Assembly: GCA_907163225.1 (NCBI GenBank)
Contig: OU015322.1
Location: 1,899,001-1,963,000 of the forward strand
Origin: an uncultured Rhodocyclaceae bacterium
Lineage (GTDB): Bacteria > Pseudomonadota > Gammaproteobacteria > Burkholderiales > Rhodocyclaceae
Length of the DNA stretch: 64,000 bases
Direction: 5' to 3'
The notes under the pieces were generated by a model. That model had not been told where the DNA came from. It did no database searches and was given only the letters and a program-made list of their open reading frames with translations. Made by a program: the position numbers and the translations under genes. Every line of letters starts with the position of its first letter. Position 1 is the stretch's first letter. Positions 1 to 8,473 of the stretch are shown piece by piece.

Positions 1-1135
1 AAACGATGTCGAGGTGACCGATGCCGGTCGTCAGATCCCGATCCTGGGATTCCTTGCCGTGCAGCTTGATCTGCAGGCGCAGGTCGTTCAGCGAATCGGC
101 GTTGCGCAGAGCGTCTTCGTAGGTAACCTTGCCGGCCTCGTAGAGATCGAACAGCGCCTGGTCGAACGTCTGCATGCCGAGTTCGCGGGATTTCTTCATG
201 ATTTCCTTGATTTCATGGACATCGCCCTTGAAGATCAGATCAGAAATCAGCGGCGAATTGAGCATCACCTCGATCGCCGCCATCCGCCCCCGGCCGTCCT
301 TTTTCGGAATAAGGCGCTGAGAGACCAAGGCGCGCAGATTCAGAGAGAGATCCATCAGCAGCTGATGACGGCGCTCTTCCGGGAAGAAGTTGATGATGCG
401 ATCAATGGCCTGGTTGGCGCTGTTGGCGTGCAACGTAGCCAGACACAGGTGGCCGGTCTCGGCGAAGGCAATGGCGTAGTCCATGGTGTCGCGGTCGCGG
501 ATTTCACCCATCAGGATGACATCCGGCGCCTGGCGCAACGTGTTTTTCAGCGCCGGCCCCCAGTCGTCGGTATCAACCCCGACTTCGCGCTGCGTGACGA
601 TGCAATTCTTGTGTTCGTGCACGTATTCGATTGGGTCTTCGATGGTGATGATGTGGCCGTACGAATTTTCGTTGCGGTAATCAACCAGCGCTGCCAGCGA
701 GGTCGTCTTGCCGGTACCGGTGCCGCCGACGAAGATGATCAGGCCGCGCTTGGTCATCGCCAGATCCTTCAGCACGGGTGGCAACTGCAGCTCGTCGAGC
801 GTCGGGATGCTCATGTTGATCGTCCGGCAGACAACGCCGACCTTGCCCTGCTGGACCAGCGCATTGACCCGGAAACGACCGATGCCAGCCGGTGAAATGG
901 CGAAATTGCATTCCTTGGTCGATTCGAATTCCGACGCCTGACGGTCGTTCATGATCGAGCGCGCCAATTCGGCGGTGTGCTGCGCGGTCAGAACCTGATT
1001 CGAGACCGGCGTGATCTTGCCGTCGAGCTTGATGGCCGGCGGAAAGCCGGCCGTAATGAACAGGTCTGAGCCCTTCTTTTGCGACATCAGGCGCAAAAGA
1101 TCGTGCATGAATTTCATTGCCTGATCGCGTTCCAT
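1..1135 (-). CDS. pilU: PilU, type IV pilus retraction ATPase (3' end cut by window edge)
   Basis: PilT-paralogous hexameric secretion ATPase that assists pilus retraction at the inner membrane. Read on the minus strand from ATG at 1135 (preceded by AGGGG), the product starts MERDQAMKFMHDLLRLMSQK and is still open at base 1, so only the last few C-terminal residues are missing. Visible motifs: Walker A GGTGTGKTTS, an Asp-box region around ITIEDPIEYVHEHK, Walker B region VILMGEIRDRDT, and the His-box region ETGHLCLATLHANSA. It follows pilT on the same strand with a 36-base gap, the usual pilT-pilU order. Identity as PilU rather than PilT rests on position downstream of a clear PilT and on the divergent N-terminus. 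Confidence 0.93.
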   Translation of the reverse strand, partial: MERDQAMKFMHDLLRLMSQKKGSDLFITAGFPPAIKLDGKITPVSNQVLTAQHTAELARSIMNDRQASEFESTKECNFAISPAGIGRFRVNALVQQGKVGVVCRTINMSIPTLDELQLPPVLKDLAMTKRGLIIFVGGTGTGKTTSLAALVDYRNENSYGHIITIEDPIEYVHEHKNCIVTQREVGVDTDDWGPALKNTLRQAPDVILMGEIRDRDTMDYAIAFAETGHLCLATLHANSANQAIDRIINFFPEERRHQLLMDLSLNLRALVSQRLIPKKDGRGRMAAIEVMLNSPLISDLIFKGDVHEIKEIMKKSRELGMQTFDQALFDLYEAGKVTYEDALRNADSLNDLRLQIKLHGKESQDRDLTTGIGHLDIV

Positions 1136-1171
1136 ATTTTCCCCTTGTTTATTCTGCTAAATACCGCCGGA

Positions 1172-2215
1172 TCAAGCCGGGAAGGTATCCTTGTTCGCCG
1201 CCCGGAAGCGCGCTTCGGCGCTCGAGATCACATTGCGCCGCACCAGATCAACCAGATTCTGATCGAGCGTCTGCATGCCGAAATTCTGGCCGGTCTGGAT
1301 GGCCGAATACATCTGGGCGATCTTGTTCTCGCGGATCAGATTGCGGATGGCCGGCGTGCCGATCATGATTTCATGTGCCGCGACCCGGCCGCTACCATCC
1401 TTCGTCTTCATCAGCGTCTGCGAAATGACAGCGCGCAGCGACTCGGAGAGCATGGAGCGAACCATTTCCTTTTCAGCCGCCGGGAAAACGTCAACGATAC
1501 GGTCCACGGTTTTCGCCGCCGACGAGGTGTGCAGCGTACCGAACACCAAGTGGCCGGTTTCGGCCGCGGTCAGCGCCAGGCGGATGGTTTCAAGGTCGCG
1601 CATTTCGCCGACCAGAATGACGTCCGGGTCTTCCCGCAACGCCGAACGCAGCGCGTTGGCAAAGGACAGCGTATGCGGCCCGACTTCGCGCTGGTTGATC
1701 AGGCATTTCTTGGCCTCGTGGACGAATTCGATCGGGTCCTCGACGGTCAGGATGTGGCCGTAATCGTTTTCGTTAACATGGTTAACCATCGCTGCCAGCG
1801 TCGTCGACTTCCCCGAACCGGTCGGCCCGGTGCACAGCACGATACCGCGCGGATACTCGGAAATTTCCTTGAAAATCTTCGGGCAATTCAACTCTTCGAG
1901 CGTCAGCACCTTGGACGGAATGGTCCGGAAAACAGCGCCGGCGCCGCGATGCTGATTGAACGCATTGACCCGGAAACGCGCCAGATTGGGGATTTCGAAT
2001 GAAAAGTCACATTCCAGCGTTTCTTCATAAACCTTGCGCTGGCCATCGTTCATGATGTCATACACCATGCCATGGACATCTTTGTGCTCCATGGCCGGCA
2101 AATTGATGCGCCGGACATCGCCATGCACCCGAATCATCGGGGGCAGGCCGGCTGACAGGTGAAGGTCGGATGCCTTGTTCTTGACGCTGAAAGCCAGCAG
2201 TTCAGTGATGTCCAT
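1172..2215 (-). CDS. pilT: PilT, type IV pilus twitching motility ATPase
   Basis: Retraction motor of type IV pili, acting as a cytoplasmic hexamer under the pilus base; 347 residues, the normal family length. Start MDITELLAFSVKNKASDLHL is the canonical PilT N-terminus. Walker A GPTGSGKSTTLAAM lies near residue 133, the Asp box ILTVEDPIEFVH near 160, Walker B VILVGEMRDLETI near 200 and the His box ETGHLVFGTLHTSSAAKT near 220. The characteristic AIRNLIRE motif near residue 288, needed for retraction in studied PilT proteins, is intact. It heads the pilT-pilU operon and is divergent from yggS, with 56 bases between the two start codons for both promoters. Confidence 0.97.
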   Translation of the reverse strand: MDITELLAFSVKNKASDLHLSAGLPPMIRVHGDVRRINLPAMEHKDVHGMVYDIMNDGQRKVYEETLECDFSFEIPNLARFRVNAFNQHRGAGAVFRTIPSKVLTLEELNCPKIFKEISEYPRGIVLCTGPTGSGKSTTLAAMVNHVNENDYGHILTVEDPIEFVHEAKKCLINQREVGPHTLSFANALRSALREDPDVILVGEMRDLETIRLALTAAETGHLVFGTLHTSSAAKTVDRIVDVFPAAEKEMVRSMLSESLRAVISQTLMKTKDGSGRVAAHEIMIGTPAIRNLIRENKIAQMYSAIQTGQNFGMQTLDQNLVDLVRRNVISSAEARFRAANKDTFPA

Positions 2216-2271
2216 GCGGATCGTCCTCGGAGCGCGTGTATACTTGGATTGTTGTTAATTCCCAATGGATT

Positions 2272-2961
2272 ATGAGCGCAATCGCCGACAACCTGCAAGC
2301 AGTCCAGGCCCGTATCCGCGATGCAGCCAAGCTCGCCGGCCGCGCGCCGGAAAGCGTTCGCCTGCTGGCCGTGAGCAAAACATGGCCGCTTTCCAGCGTT
2401 TTGGCCGCGGCCGATGCCGGTCAACCCGCTTTTGGTGAGAATTATGTTCAGGAGGGCGTCGACAAAGTCGCCGCCACCGCCGGCCAGGCTCTCGAATGGC
2501 ATTTTATTGGCCCGCTGCAAAGCAACAAGACGCGCCCGGTGTCTGAGCATTTCGATTGGGTGCACTCCATCGAGCGCCTGAAAATCGCCGAACGCCTGTC
2601 TGAGCAACGCCCCAGCCACCTGAAACCGCTACAAGTCTGCGTTCAGGTCAATGTTTCCGGCGAAGTCAGCAAGAGCGGCTGTTCGCCGGAGGAAGCCCTC
2701 GAACTCTGTCGCGCCGTCGCTGCCCTGCCCGGCCTGCAACTGCGCGGCTTGATGGCCATACCCGAGCCGACAGACGACCTGGCCGCCCAGCGCGCCCCCT
2801 TCCGCCAGTTGCGGGAAATTTTTGAAATGATCCGGGCGGCCGGTTTGCCGCTCGATACCCTATCCATGGGCATGTCCCACGATATTGAAGCTGCCGTGGC
2901 CGAAGGCGCGACCATCGTTCGCATCGGCACGGCCATTTTTGGTGAAAGAAACTACGCATGA
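2272..2961 (+). CDS. yggS: YggS/PLPBP family pyridoxal-phosphate homeostasis protein
   Basis: Cytosolic PLP-binding protein with an alanine-racemase-like TIM barrel but no known catalytic activity; its family keeps free PLP and branched amino-acid pools in balance. 229 residues. The PLP lysine sits in the segment VRLLAVSKTWP near residue 36, and the phosphate-binding end SMGMSHDIEAAVAEGATIVR is near the C-terminus, matching the family signature. An in-frame start 12 codons earlier exists, but the ATG at 2272 gives the conserved N-terminus MSAIADNLQAVQARI. The stop overlaps the proC start by 4 bases (ATGA), so the yggS-proC-yggT-yggU block is one transcript, the usual arrangement next to pilT. 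Confidence 0.95.
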   Translation: MSAIADNLQAVQARIRDAAKLAGRAPESVRLLAVSKTWPLSSVLAAADAGQPAFGENYVQEGVDKVAATAGQALEWHFIGPLQSNKTRPVSEHFDWVHSIERLKIAERLSEQRPSHLKPLQVCVQVNVSGEVSKSGCSPEEALELCRAVAALPGLQLRGLMAIPEPTDDLAAQRAPFRQLREIFEMIRAAGLPLDTLSMGMSHDIEAAVAEGATIVRIGTAIFGERNYA

Positions 2962-3770
2962 AAATCGTTTTCCTGGGCGGCGGCAACATGGCCAACGCAT
3001 TGATCGGCGGCATGGTGAAACAGGGCTTCGCGGCCGGCGACATTGACGTCATCGATCTCGGCGCCGAGGCTCGCGCCAAGCTGGTCGCCTCCTACGGCGT
3101 CACCTGCCATGAAAGCGCCGCAACCGCACCGGCCTCGCCGGACATCCTCGTACTGGCCGTCAAGCCGCAGCAGATGAAGGAAGCCGTCGCGCCGCTCGTC
3201 GGCAGGCTGGGCAACGCGGTGGTCATCAGCATCGCTGCCGGCCTCGACATGACGGCGTTGTCGCGCTGGCTGGGCGACCATCGCCAGATCGTCCGCTGCA
3301 TGCCGAATACGCCCGCCCTGATCGGCGCCGGCATCACTGGCCTGTGCGCCCTGCCCGAAGTCAGCGCCGACCAGCGCGCTGCTGCCGACCGGGTGCTGCG
3401 CGCCGTCGGCACCACCGTCTGGATCGAGGACGAAGCGAAAATCGACGGCGTCACCGCCATTTCCGGCAGCGGCCCAGCCTACGTTTTCCTCTTCATCGAA
3501 GCGCTGCAGCAAGCCGCCGCCGACCTGGGTTTCACGCCCGAACAAGGCCGCCAGCTCGCCATCGAAACCGTGCAGGGTGCCGCCGCACTGGCTGCCCAAT
3601 CGAGCGAACCAGCCTCGACGCTGCGCGAGCGCGTCACCTCGAAAGGCGGCACCACCGCCGCAGCCCTGCAAGTCATGGCCGAACGTGGCGTCAAGGAAGG
3701 CATCGTCGCCGGCTGCAAGGCCGCCGCGGCCCGCGGGCAGGAACTCGGCAAGATTCTCGGAGCCGACTGA
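2958..3770 (+). CDS. proC: Pyrroline-5-carboxylate reductase
   Basis: Last step of proline synthesis: NAD(P)H-dependent reduction of 1-pyrroline-5-carboxylate to L-proline in the cytosol. 270 residues, standard length. The Rossmann glycine pattern FLGGGNMANALIGGM begins at residue 4, the segment MPNTPALIGAGITGL occurs near 115, and the C-terminal family signature ERVTSKGGTTAAALQVM, close to the PROSITE P5CR pattern, near 220. It overlaps yggS by 4 bases upstream and its TGA shares one base with the yggT ATG, so translation is probably coupled across the block. Confidence 0.97.
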   Translation: MKIVFLGGGNMANALIGGMVKQGFAAGDIDVIDLGAEARAKLVASYGVTCHESAATAPASPDILVLAVKPQQMKEAVAPLVGRLGNAVVISIAAGLDMTALSRWLGDHRQIVRCMPNTPALIGAGITGLCALPEVSADQRAAADRVLRAVGTTVWIEDEAKIDGVTAISGSGPAYVFLFIEALQQAAADLGFTPEQGRQLAIETVQGAAALAAQSSEPASTLRERVTSKGGTTAAALQVMAERGVKEGIVAGCKAAAARGQELGKILGAD

Positions 3771-4303
3771 TGCAAGCCATCGTTTTCCTGCTCGACGCCG
3801 TCGCCAGCTTTTTCTGCGCCCTGTTCCTGCTGCGTTTCATGATGCAGGCCCTGCGTGTTTCTTTTGGCGGCCAGATTGGTGATTTCGTCGTGAAATTGAC
3901 CAACTGGGCAGTCAAGCCCTTGCGCCGGGTAATTCCCGGTGCCGGGGGTTTCGACTGGGCCAGCCTGGTCGCCGCGCTGGCCCTGCAACTGCTGTTCAAC
4001 GGCATCATCGTTGGCGCAGCTACGCGCTTTGGCGAGGTCGACGGTGCCGGCATGGTGCCGATGATCCTCTGGCTGGCCGTGCGCGGTCTGCTCCGCCTGT
4101 CGGTGCACATCATGGTCGGCGCGCTGATCCTGCAAGCCGTGCTGTCGTGGATCAACCCCTATTCGCCGCTGTCGGCGCCGGCCCAGCAACTGACCCGGCC
4201 GATCCTCGACCCGATCCGTCGCATCGTGCCGGCAATTTCCGGGATCGACCTGTCGCCGCTGGTCGCCATCCTGCTGCTGCAAGCGGTGCTGATGTTCCTG
4301 TGA
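3770..4303 (+). CDS. yggT: YggT family integral membrane protein
   Basis: Small inner-membrane protein with two copies of the YggT repeat; in other bacteria the family is tied to osmotic stress and to membrane or division assembly, but no activity is established. 177 residues, with hydrophobic segments near residues 3-25, 60-80, 95-118 and 160-177. Each repeat carries the typical PF/PLRR-type motif: VKPLRRVIPGAGGFDWASLV in the first and LDPIRRIVPAISGIDLSPLV in the second. ATG shares its A with the proC stop, and its own stop overlaps the GTG of the next gene. Confidence 0.92.
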   Translation: MQAIVFLLDAVASFFCALFLLRFMMQALRVSFGGQIGDFVVKLTNWAVKPLRRVIPGAGGFDWASLVAALALQLLFNGIIVGAATRFGEVDGAGMVPMILWLAVRGLLRLSVHIMVGALILQAVLSWINPYSPLSAPAQQLTRPILDPIRRIVPAISGIDLSPLVAILLLQAVLMFL

Positions 4304-4593
4304 ACGAGTGGTTTCGGCTGGCCGCGGACGGCCGCATCACGCTAACCCTGCACATCCAGCCCGGCGCCAAGAAAACCGAGTTTGCCGGGCTGCATGGCGA
4401 CGCGCTGAAAATCCGCCTCGCAGCCCCTCCGGTCGATGGCAAAGCCAACGAGGCGCTGGTTAAATTCGTGGCTGAAACGCTGAAACTGCCGAAGTCCGCG
4501 GTCAACCTGAAAAGCGGTCAGACCTCACGGCGCAAGGTGCTGGAAGTGGTCGGCACGACCAGCGAAGCTGTTGGGCGCATCGCCGACGCCTGA
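4300..4593 (+). CDS. yggU: YggU/DUF167 family protein
   Basis: Conserved small cytosolic protein of unknown function (DUF167), 97 residues. The start is a GTG embedded in the yggT stop (GTGA), giving VNEWFRLAADGRITLTLHIQ; no ATG lies near and the frame before it is the yggT antiframe. The family core is visible: HIQPGAKKTEFAG, IRLAAPPVDGKANEALVKF, and SGQTSRRKVL. Last gene of the yggS block, converging with the pyrimidine operon across 149 bases. Confidence 0.9.
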   Translation: MNEWFRLAADGRITLTLHIQPGAKKTEFAGLHGDALKIRLAAPPVDGKANEALVKFVAETLKLPKSAVNLKSGQTSRRKVLEVVGTTSEAVGRIADA

Positions 4594-4605
4594 CAACACT
4601 TTCGA

Positions 4606-4634
4606 TTTTGGCCATTTTTTCCGGTTGACCGTAG
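4606..4634 (+). repeat. Dispersed GGTTGACCG element, extended copy
   Basis: Extended form: TTTTGGCC, a spacer, a T tract, then CCGGTTGACCGTAG. It lies between the convergent 3' ends of yggU and pyrX. In RNA the core GGTTGACC could pair with GGTCAGCC seven bases on (one G-U pair, four-base loop), giving a short hairpin. See the finding on the dispersed element for all copies. Confidence 0.7.
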
Positions 4635-4703
4635 GGTCAGCCGTTGGCTCCATGGTCGCAGCAAGCCTGGAAAAGCCCGCAATCTGGCCAGAGGATGCCC
4701 CAC

Positions 4704-4728
4704 CGTCGCTGGCATGAAGCCAGCGACG
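4704..4728. terminator. Hairpin between convergent yggU and pyrX
   Basis: Perfect 9-base inverted repeat CGTCGCTGG / CCAGCGACG around a 7-base loop, placed between two converging operons. There is no T tract on either side, so it is a candidate transcript-end structure rather than a textbook intrinsic terminator. Confidence 0.5.
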
Positions 4729-4742
4729 AGTCCGTCAAGTAG

Positions 4743-5984
4743 CTAGAAAACCACCCGACCACCAACCAGTGTGTTCTTGACCTTGCCAGTCAGCATGTAA
4801 CCCAGCCATGGCGAGTTCTTGCCGCGGCTCTTCAGGGCATCCGGCGTCACCTGCCAGCTTGCTTCCGGGTCGAAAACACAAATATCGGCGACGCTGCCTA
4901 CAGCCAGCTGCCCGTTGGCGAGGCCGAGCACATCAGCTGGCGCCGAGGTGATGCGGGCCAGCGCGTCGGGCAGGCGGACACCGGCGGCGTTCGCCCACAT
5001 CAAGGTGAGCGGCAGCAGCACTTCAAGGCCGGTGGCGCCCGGCTTGGCTTCGCCGAAGGGTAGCAGCTTGTCGTCGGCGCCGACCGGTGTGTGGTCGGAA
5101 CAAATGGCGGCAAGGCCGCTGGCCGCGGCATCCGACAAGGCCTGACGGTCGCTCTGGGCGCGCAATGGCGGGCAGAAACGGGCGTGCGGATTGAAGAAGC
5201 CGATGTCGTTTTCAGTCAGCAGCAGGTGATGCACGCCAACGTCGAAAGTCAGCGGCAGTCCTTCTTCCATCGCCCGTTTGGCCAGCGCAACGCCCGCCCC
5301 CGAGGAAAGACGGGTCAGGTGCACCCGGCAACCGGTATCACGCACCAGCTGGACGATGGTGCCGATGGCGATGGTTTCGGCGGCGACCGGAATGCCGGCC
5401 AGACCGAGGCGGCTGGAAACCTCGCCTTCGTGCGCAATGCCGTTGCGCGACAGCCAGTAATCCTGTGGCTGCAGCCAGACCGAAAAGCCGAAGGTGGCGG
5501 CGTATTCCATGGCCCGGAGCAGGGCTTCGGTGTCAGTTACCGGCTTGTTGGCCTGCGAGAAGGCAACGCAGCCAGCTTTCTTCAGGCCGGCCAGTTCGGC
5601 CAGCCGTTCGCCCTGCAAGCCCAGCGTCAGCGCGCCGAGCGGCAGCACGCGGGCCTTGCCAATTTCGGTGCCGCGATGGACCAGGCGATCGGCCAGCTCC
5701 GGCTCGTCGAGCGGGGGATCGGCATCGGGCGGCACGACGACCGAAGTGACGCCACCAGCGACGGCAGCCGCGAGTTCGGCCTCGATGGAATTCAGGCGGG
5801 CGCCGAGGTCGATGAAGCCGGGGCACACGACGCAACCGGTGGCGTCGATGCTCTGGTCGGCGACGAAGCCGGCCGGCGCTTCGCCCAATCCGGCCACCTT
5901 GCCATCGGCTACGAACAACGACGTGCTGCGGTCAACGCCATTTTTCGGGTCAATTACACGGCCATTTTCAATAACGATGTTCAT
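4743..5984 (-). CDS. pyrX: Dihydroorotase-like pseudoenzyme PyrX (PyrC')
   Basis: Amidohydrolase-fold protein of 413 residues encoded just after pyrB. In Pseudomonas and relatives the equivalent PyrC' is catalytically dead but needed to assemble the aspartate transcarbamoylase dodecamer. Here the metal-binding HxH that follows PGFIDL in active dihydroorotases is replaced: the sequence reads CPGFIDLGARLNS near residue 58, so both histidines are gone. The late segment CSDHTPVGADDKLLPFGEA is kept, showing common descent. Start at 5984 gives MNIVIENGRVIDPKNG, the family N-terminus; an ATG six codons upstream lies inside the pyrB end region. One base separates it from the pyrB stop. An active pyrC must lie elsewhere. 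Confidence 0.88.
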   Translation of the reverse strand: MNIVIENGRVIDPKNGVDRSTSLFVADGKVAGLGEAPAGFVADQSIDATGCVVCPGFIDLGARLNSIEAELAAAVAGGVTSVVVPPDADPPLDEPELADRLVHRGTEIGKARVLPLGALTLGLQGERLAELAGLKKAGCVAFSQANKPVTDTEALLRAMEYAATFGFSVWLQPQDYWLSRNGIAHEGEVSSRLGLAGIPVAAETIAIGTIVQLVRDTGCRVHLTRLSSGAGVALAKRAMEEGLPLTFDVGVHHLLLTENDIGFFNPHARFCPPLRAQSDRQALSDAAASGLAAICSDHTPVGADDKLLPFGEAKPGATGLEVLLPLTLMWANAAGVRLPDALARITSAPADVLGLANGQLAVGSVADICVFDPEASWQVTPDALKSRGKNSPWLGYMLTGKVKNTLVGGRVVF

Positions 5985-5985
5985 C

Positions 5986-6937
5986 TCAATTCCCCGCAAC
6001 AATGCTCATGACGGCCATGCGCACCGCGATGCCAAAGGTAACTTGGGGCAGGATCACGGCCTGCGAGCCGTCGGCCACCGCCGAGTGAATTTCGACGCCG
6101 CGGTTCATCGGCCCCGGGTGCATCACGATGGCGTCCGGCTTGGCCAGCGCCAGCTTTTGCGGCGTCAGGCCGTAGTGGCGGAAATATTCGCCGGCCGAGG
6201 GCAGCAGCGCGCCAGTCATCCGTTCGTTCTGCAGGCGCAGCATGATGATGACGTCGACGTCCTTCAGGCCTTCGTTCATGTCGTGATAAACATGCACGCC
6301 GAGTTTGTCGAGATGCTTGGGCAGCAAGGTTTCCGGGCCGATGGCGCGGACCTCCGGCACGCCCAATGTGGTCAGCGCGTGGATGTCCGAGCGGGCGACG
6401 CGTGAGTGCAGGATATCGCCGACGATGGCCACGCGCAGTTGCGTGAAGTCCTTCTTGTAGTGACGGATCGTGTACATGTCGAGCAGGCCCTGCGTCGGGT
6501 GGGCGTGACGACCGTCGCCGGCATTGACGACATGCACATCGTCGCGGCCGATGCGTTGCAGATGCTCGGCGATCAGGTAGGGCGCGCCGGAGGACGCGTG
6601 ACGCACGACGAACAGGTTGGCGTGCATGGCGACGAGGTTGTCGATGGTGTCGAGCAGGGTTTCGCCCTTGCTCGCCGACGACTTGTTGATGTCGAGATTG
6701 ATGACGTCGGCGCTCAGGCGCTTGGCGGCGATCTCGAAGGTGGTACGGGTGCGCGTCGAATTCTCGAAGAACAGGTTGAAGACGCTCTTGCCGCGCAGCA
6801 GCGGCACCTTCTTGACGTCGCGCGCCGAGACTTCCATGAAGGATGCGGCGGTATCGAGAATCTGCGTCAGGATGCTTTTTGGCAGTCCTTCGATGGACAG
6901 CAGATGGGCGAGTTCGCCGTTCTTGTTCAACTGCGGG

Positions 6938-6945
<8 letters not shown>
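5986..6945 (-). CDS. pyrB: Aspartate carbamoyltransferase catalytic subunit
   Basis: Committed step of pyrimidine synthesis: carbamoyl phosphate plus L-aspartate to carbamoyl aspartate. 319 residues. The carbamoyl-phosphate loop [19 protein letters not shown] is near residue 54, the mobile loop [12 protein letters not shown] near 80, the HPTQGLLDM motif near 133 and [11 protein letters not shown] near 280. ATG at 6945 yields [20 protein letters not shown]; the start overlaps the end of pyrR by 8 bases. Paired with the pseudoenzyme PyrX, as in class A transcarbamoylases. Confidence 0.97.
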
Positions 6946-7430
<485 letters not shown>

Positions 7431-7450
<20 letters not shown>

Positions 7451-7859
7451 GCGGGCTTTCAAACCAGGTTTGGAGAATAAGTTGCGCTGCCACGGCGTCG
7501 AGCAGGGGCTTGGCGGATCGGCTGTTGCGGCCGGTTTCGCGCAGACGGGCCTCGGCATCGAGGGAGGTCAGGCGTTCGTCGGCAAAGCCGACCGGCAGGT
7601 TATAGCGGCGTTTCAGGCGTTCGGCGAACTTGGTCGCCAGGCGGGTCATTTCGTGTGGCGTACCGTCGGCGTGGGTGGGCAGGCCGACGACCAGTTGCTC
7701 GGGCTGCCATTCGGCGACCAGCTTGGCGATGGCGGCGAAACGGTCGTCGTTCGATTCGGCGTGGATGGTGGTCAGCGGGTGGGCGGTGCCGAGCAGGGTT
7801 TCGCCGGTGGCGACACCGATACGTTTTTCACCGAAATCGAAGGCGAGGACAGTGCCCAT
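7431..7859 (-). CDS. ruvX: RuvX/YqgF family Holliday-junction-resolvase-like protein
   Basis: RNase-H-fold nuclease of 142 residues; the family takes part in 16S pre-rRNA 5' end processing and was earlier called a putative Holliday junction resolvase. N-terminus MGTVLAFDFGEKRIGVATGE contains the first catalytic Asp (DFG) and the G-x-K-R-x-G-V-A motif; the middle holds VVGLPTHADGTPHEMT and the end DERLTSLDAEARL with a further acidic pair. Overlaps pyrR by 20 bases and follows yqgE by 16 bases, the common yqgE-ruvX pair. Confidence 0.94.
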
Positions 7860-7875
7860 CAGCGCAGCAATCCGC

Positions 7876-8436
7876 TCATGCGTGGCCGGCCACGTCGGAG
7901 AGTTGCGTGAAGCTGATGCCGAGTTTTTGCATGGCAGCCGGCAGACGTTCTTCCGGCGGCAGATCGAAGAGGATTTCGGTCATGGCCGGTACGGTCAACC
8001 AGGAATTTTGGGCTAATTCGCTTTCAAGCTGGCCGGCATCCCAGCCTGAATAGCCGAGTGTGACGATGATTTCAGCCGGCAGGCCTTCGCTGCCCACCGA
8101 ATTCAGCACATCGCGCGAGCTGGTCAGGCCGACTTCGCCATTCACCGCCAGCGTCGATTGCCAGTTGCCCACCGGGCGATGCAGGACGAAGCCGCGATCC
8201 AGTTGCACCGGACCACCGAAATAGACGGGCAGCTTGGCCAGGTTTTCCGCCGATAATTTGATGTCGATCTTGTCGAACAGACCAGCCAGATCCATGTCGA
8301 TCGGCCGATTGACGATAATCCCCAGCGCCCCGTTTTCATTGTGTTCGCAGATGTAGACGAGGGCGTTCGAAAAATACGGGTCTTCCAGCGCCGGCATGGC
8401 GATGAGGAAGTTGTCGGTCAGGTTGACGTTGTCCAT
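7876..8436 (-). CDS. yqgE: YqgE/AlgH family protein (DUF179)
   Basis: Conserved cytosolic protein of 186 residues with no known enzymatic role; named AlgH from alginate regulation in Pseudomonas. Family hallmarks are present: [20 protein letters not shown] at the N-terminus, [13 protein letters not shown] near 33, [15 protein letters not shown] near 72, and [15 protein letters not shown] near 127. First gene of the operon running yqgE-ruvX-pyrR-pyrB-pyrX, divergent from the photolyase with 37 bases between starts. The segment at 7992-8000 carries a core copy of the dispersed GGTTGACCG motif. Confidence 0.94.
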   Translation of the reverse strand: MDNVNLTDNFLIAMPALEDPYFSNALVYICEHNENGALGIIVNRPIDMDLAGLFDKIDIKLSAENLAKLPVYFGGPVQLDRGFVLHRPVGNWQSTLAVNGEVGLTSSRDVLNSVGSEGLPAEIIVTLGYSGWDAGQLESELAQNSWLTVPAMTEILFDLPPEERLPAAMQKLGISFTQLSDVAGHA

Positions 8437-8473
8437 GCTGGAATTTTAATCGCCGGGGAGGTACAAACCAACC

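Noticed and set aside
14-895. 293-codon plus-strand frame at the left edge
   Set aside because: Antisense to pilU, which is open to the window edge on the minus strand and carries Walker motifs.
1079-2002. 307-codon plus-strand frame
   Set aside because: Antisense to pilT, which has all retraction-ATPase motifs.
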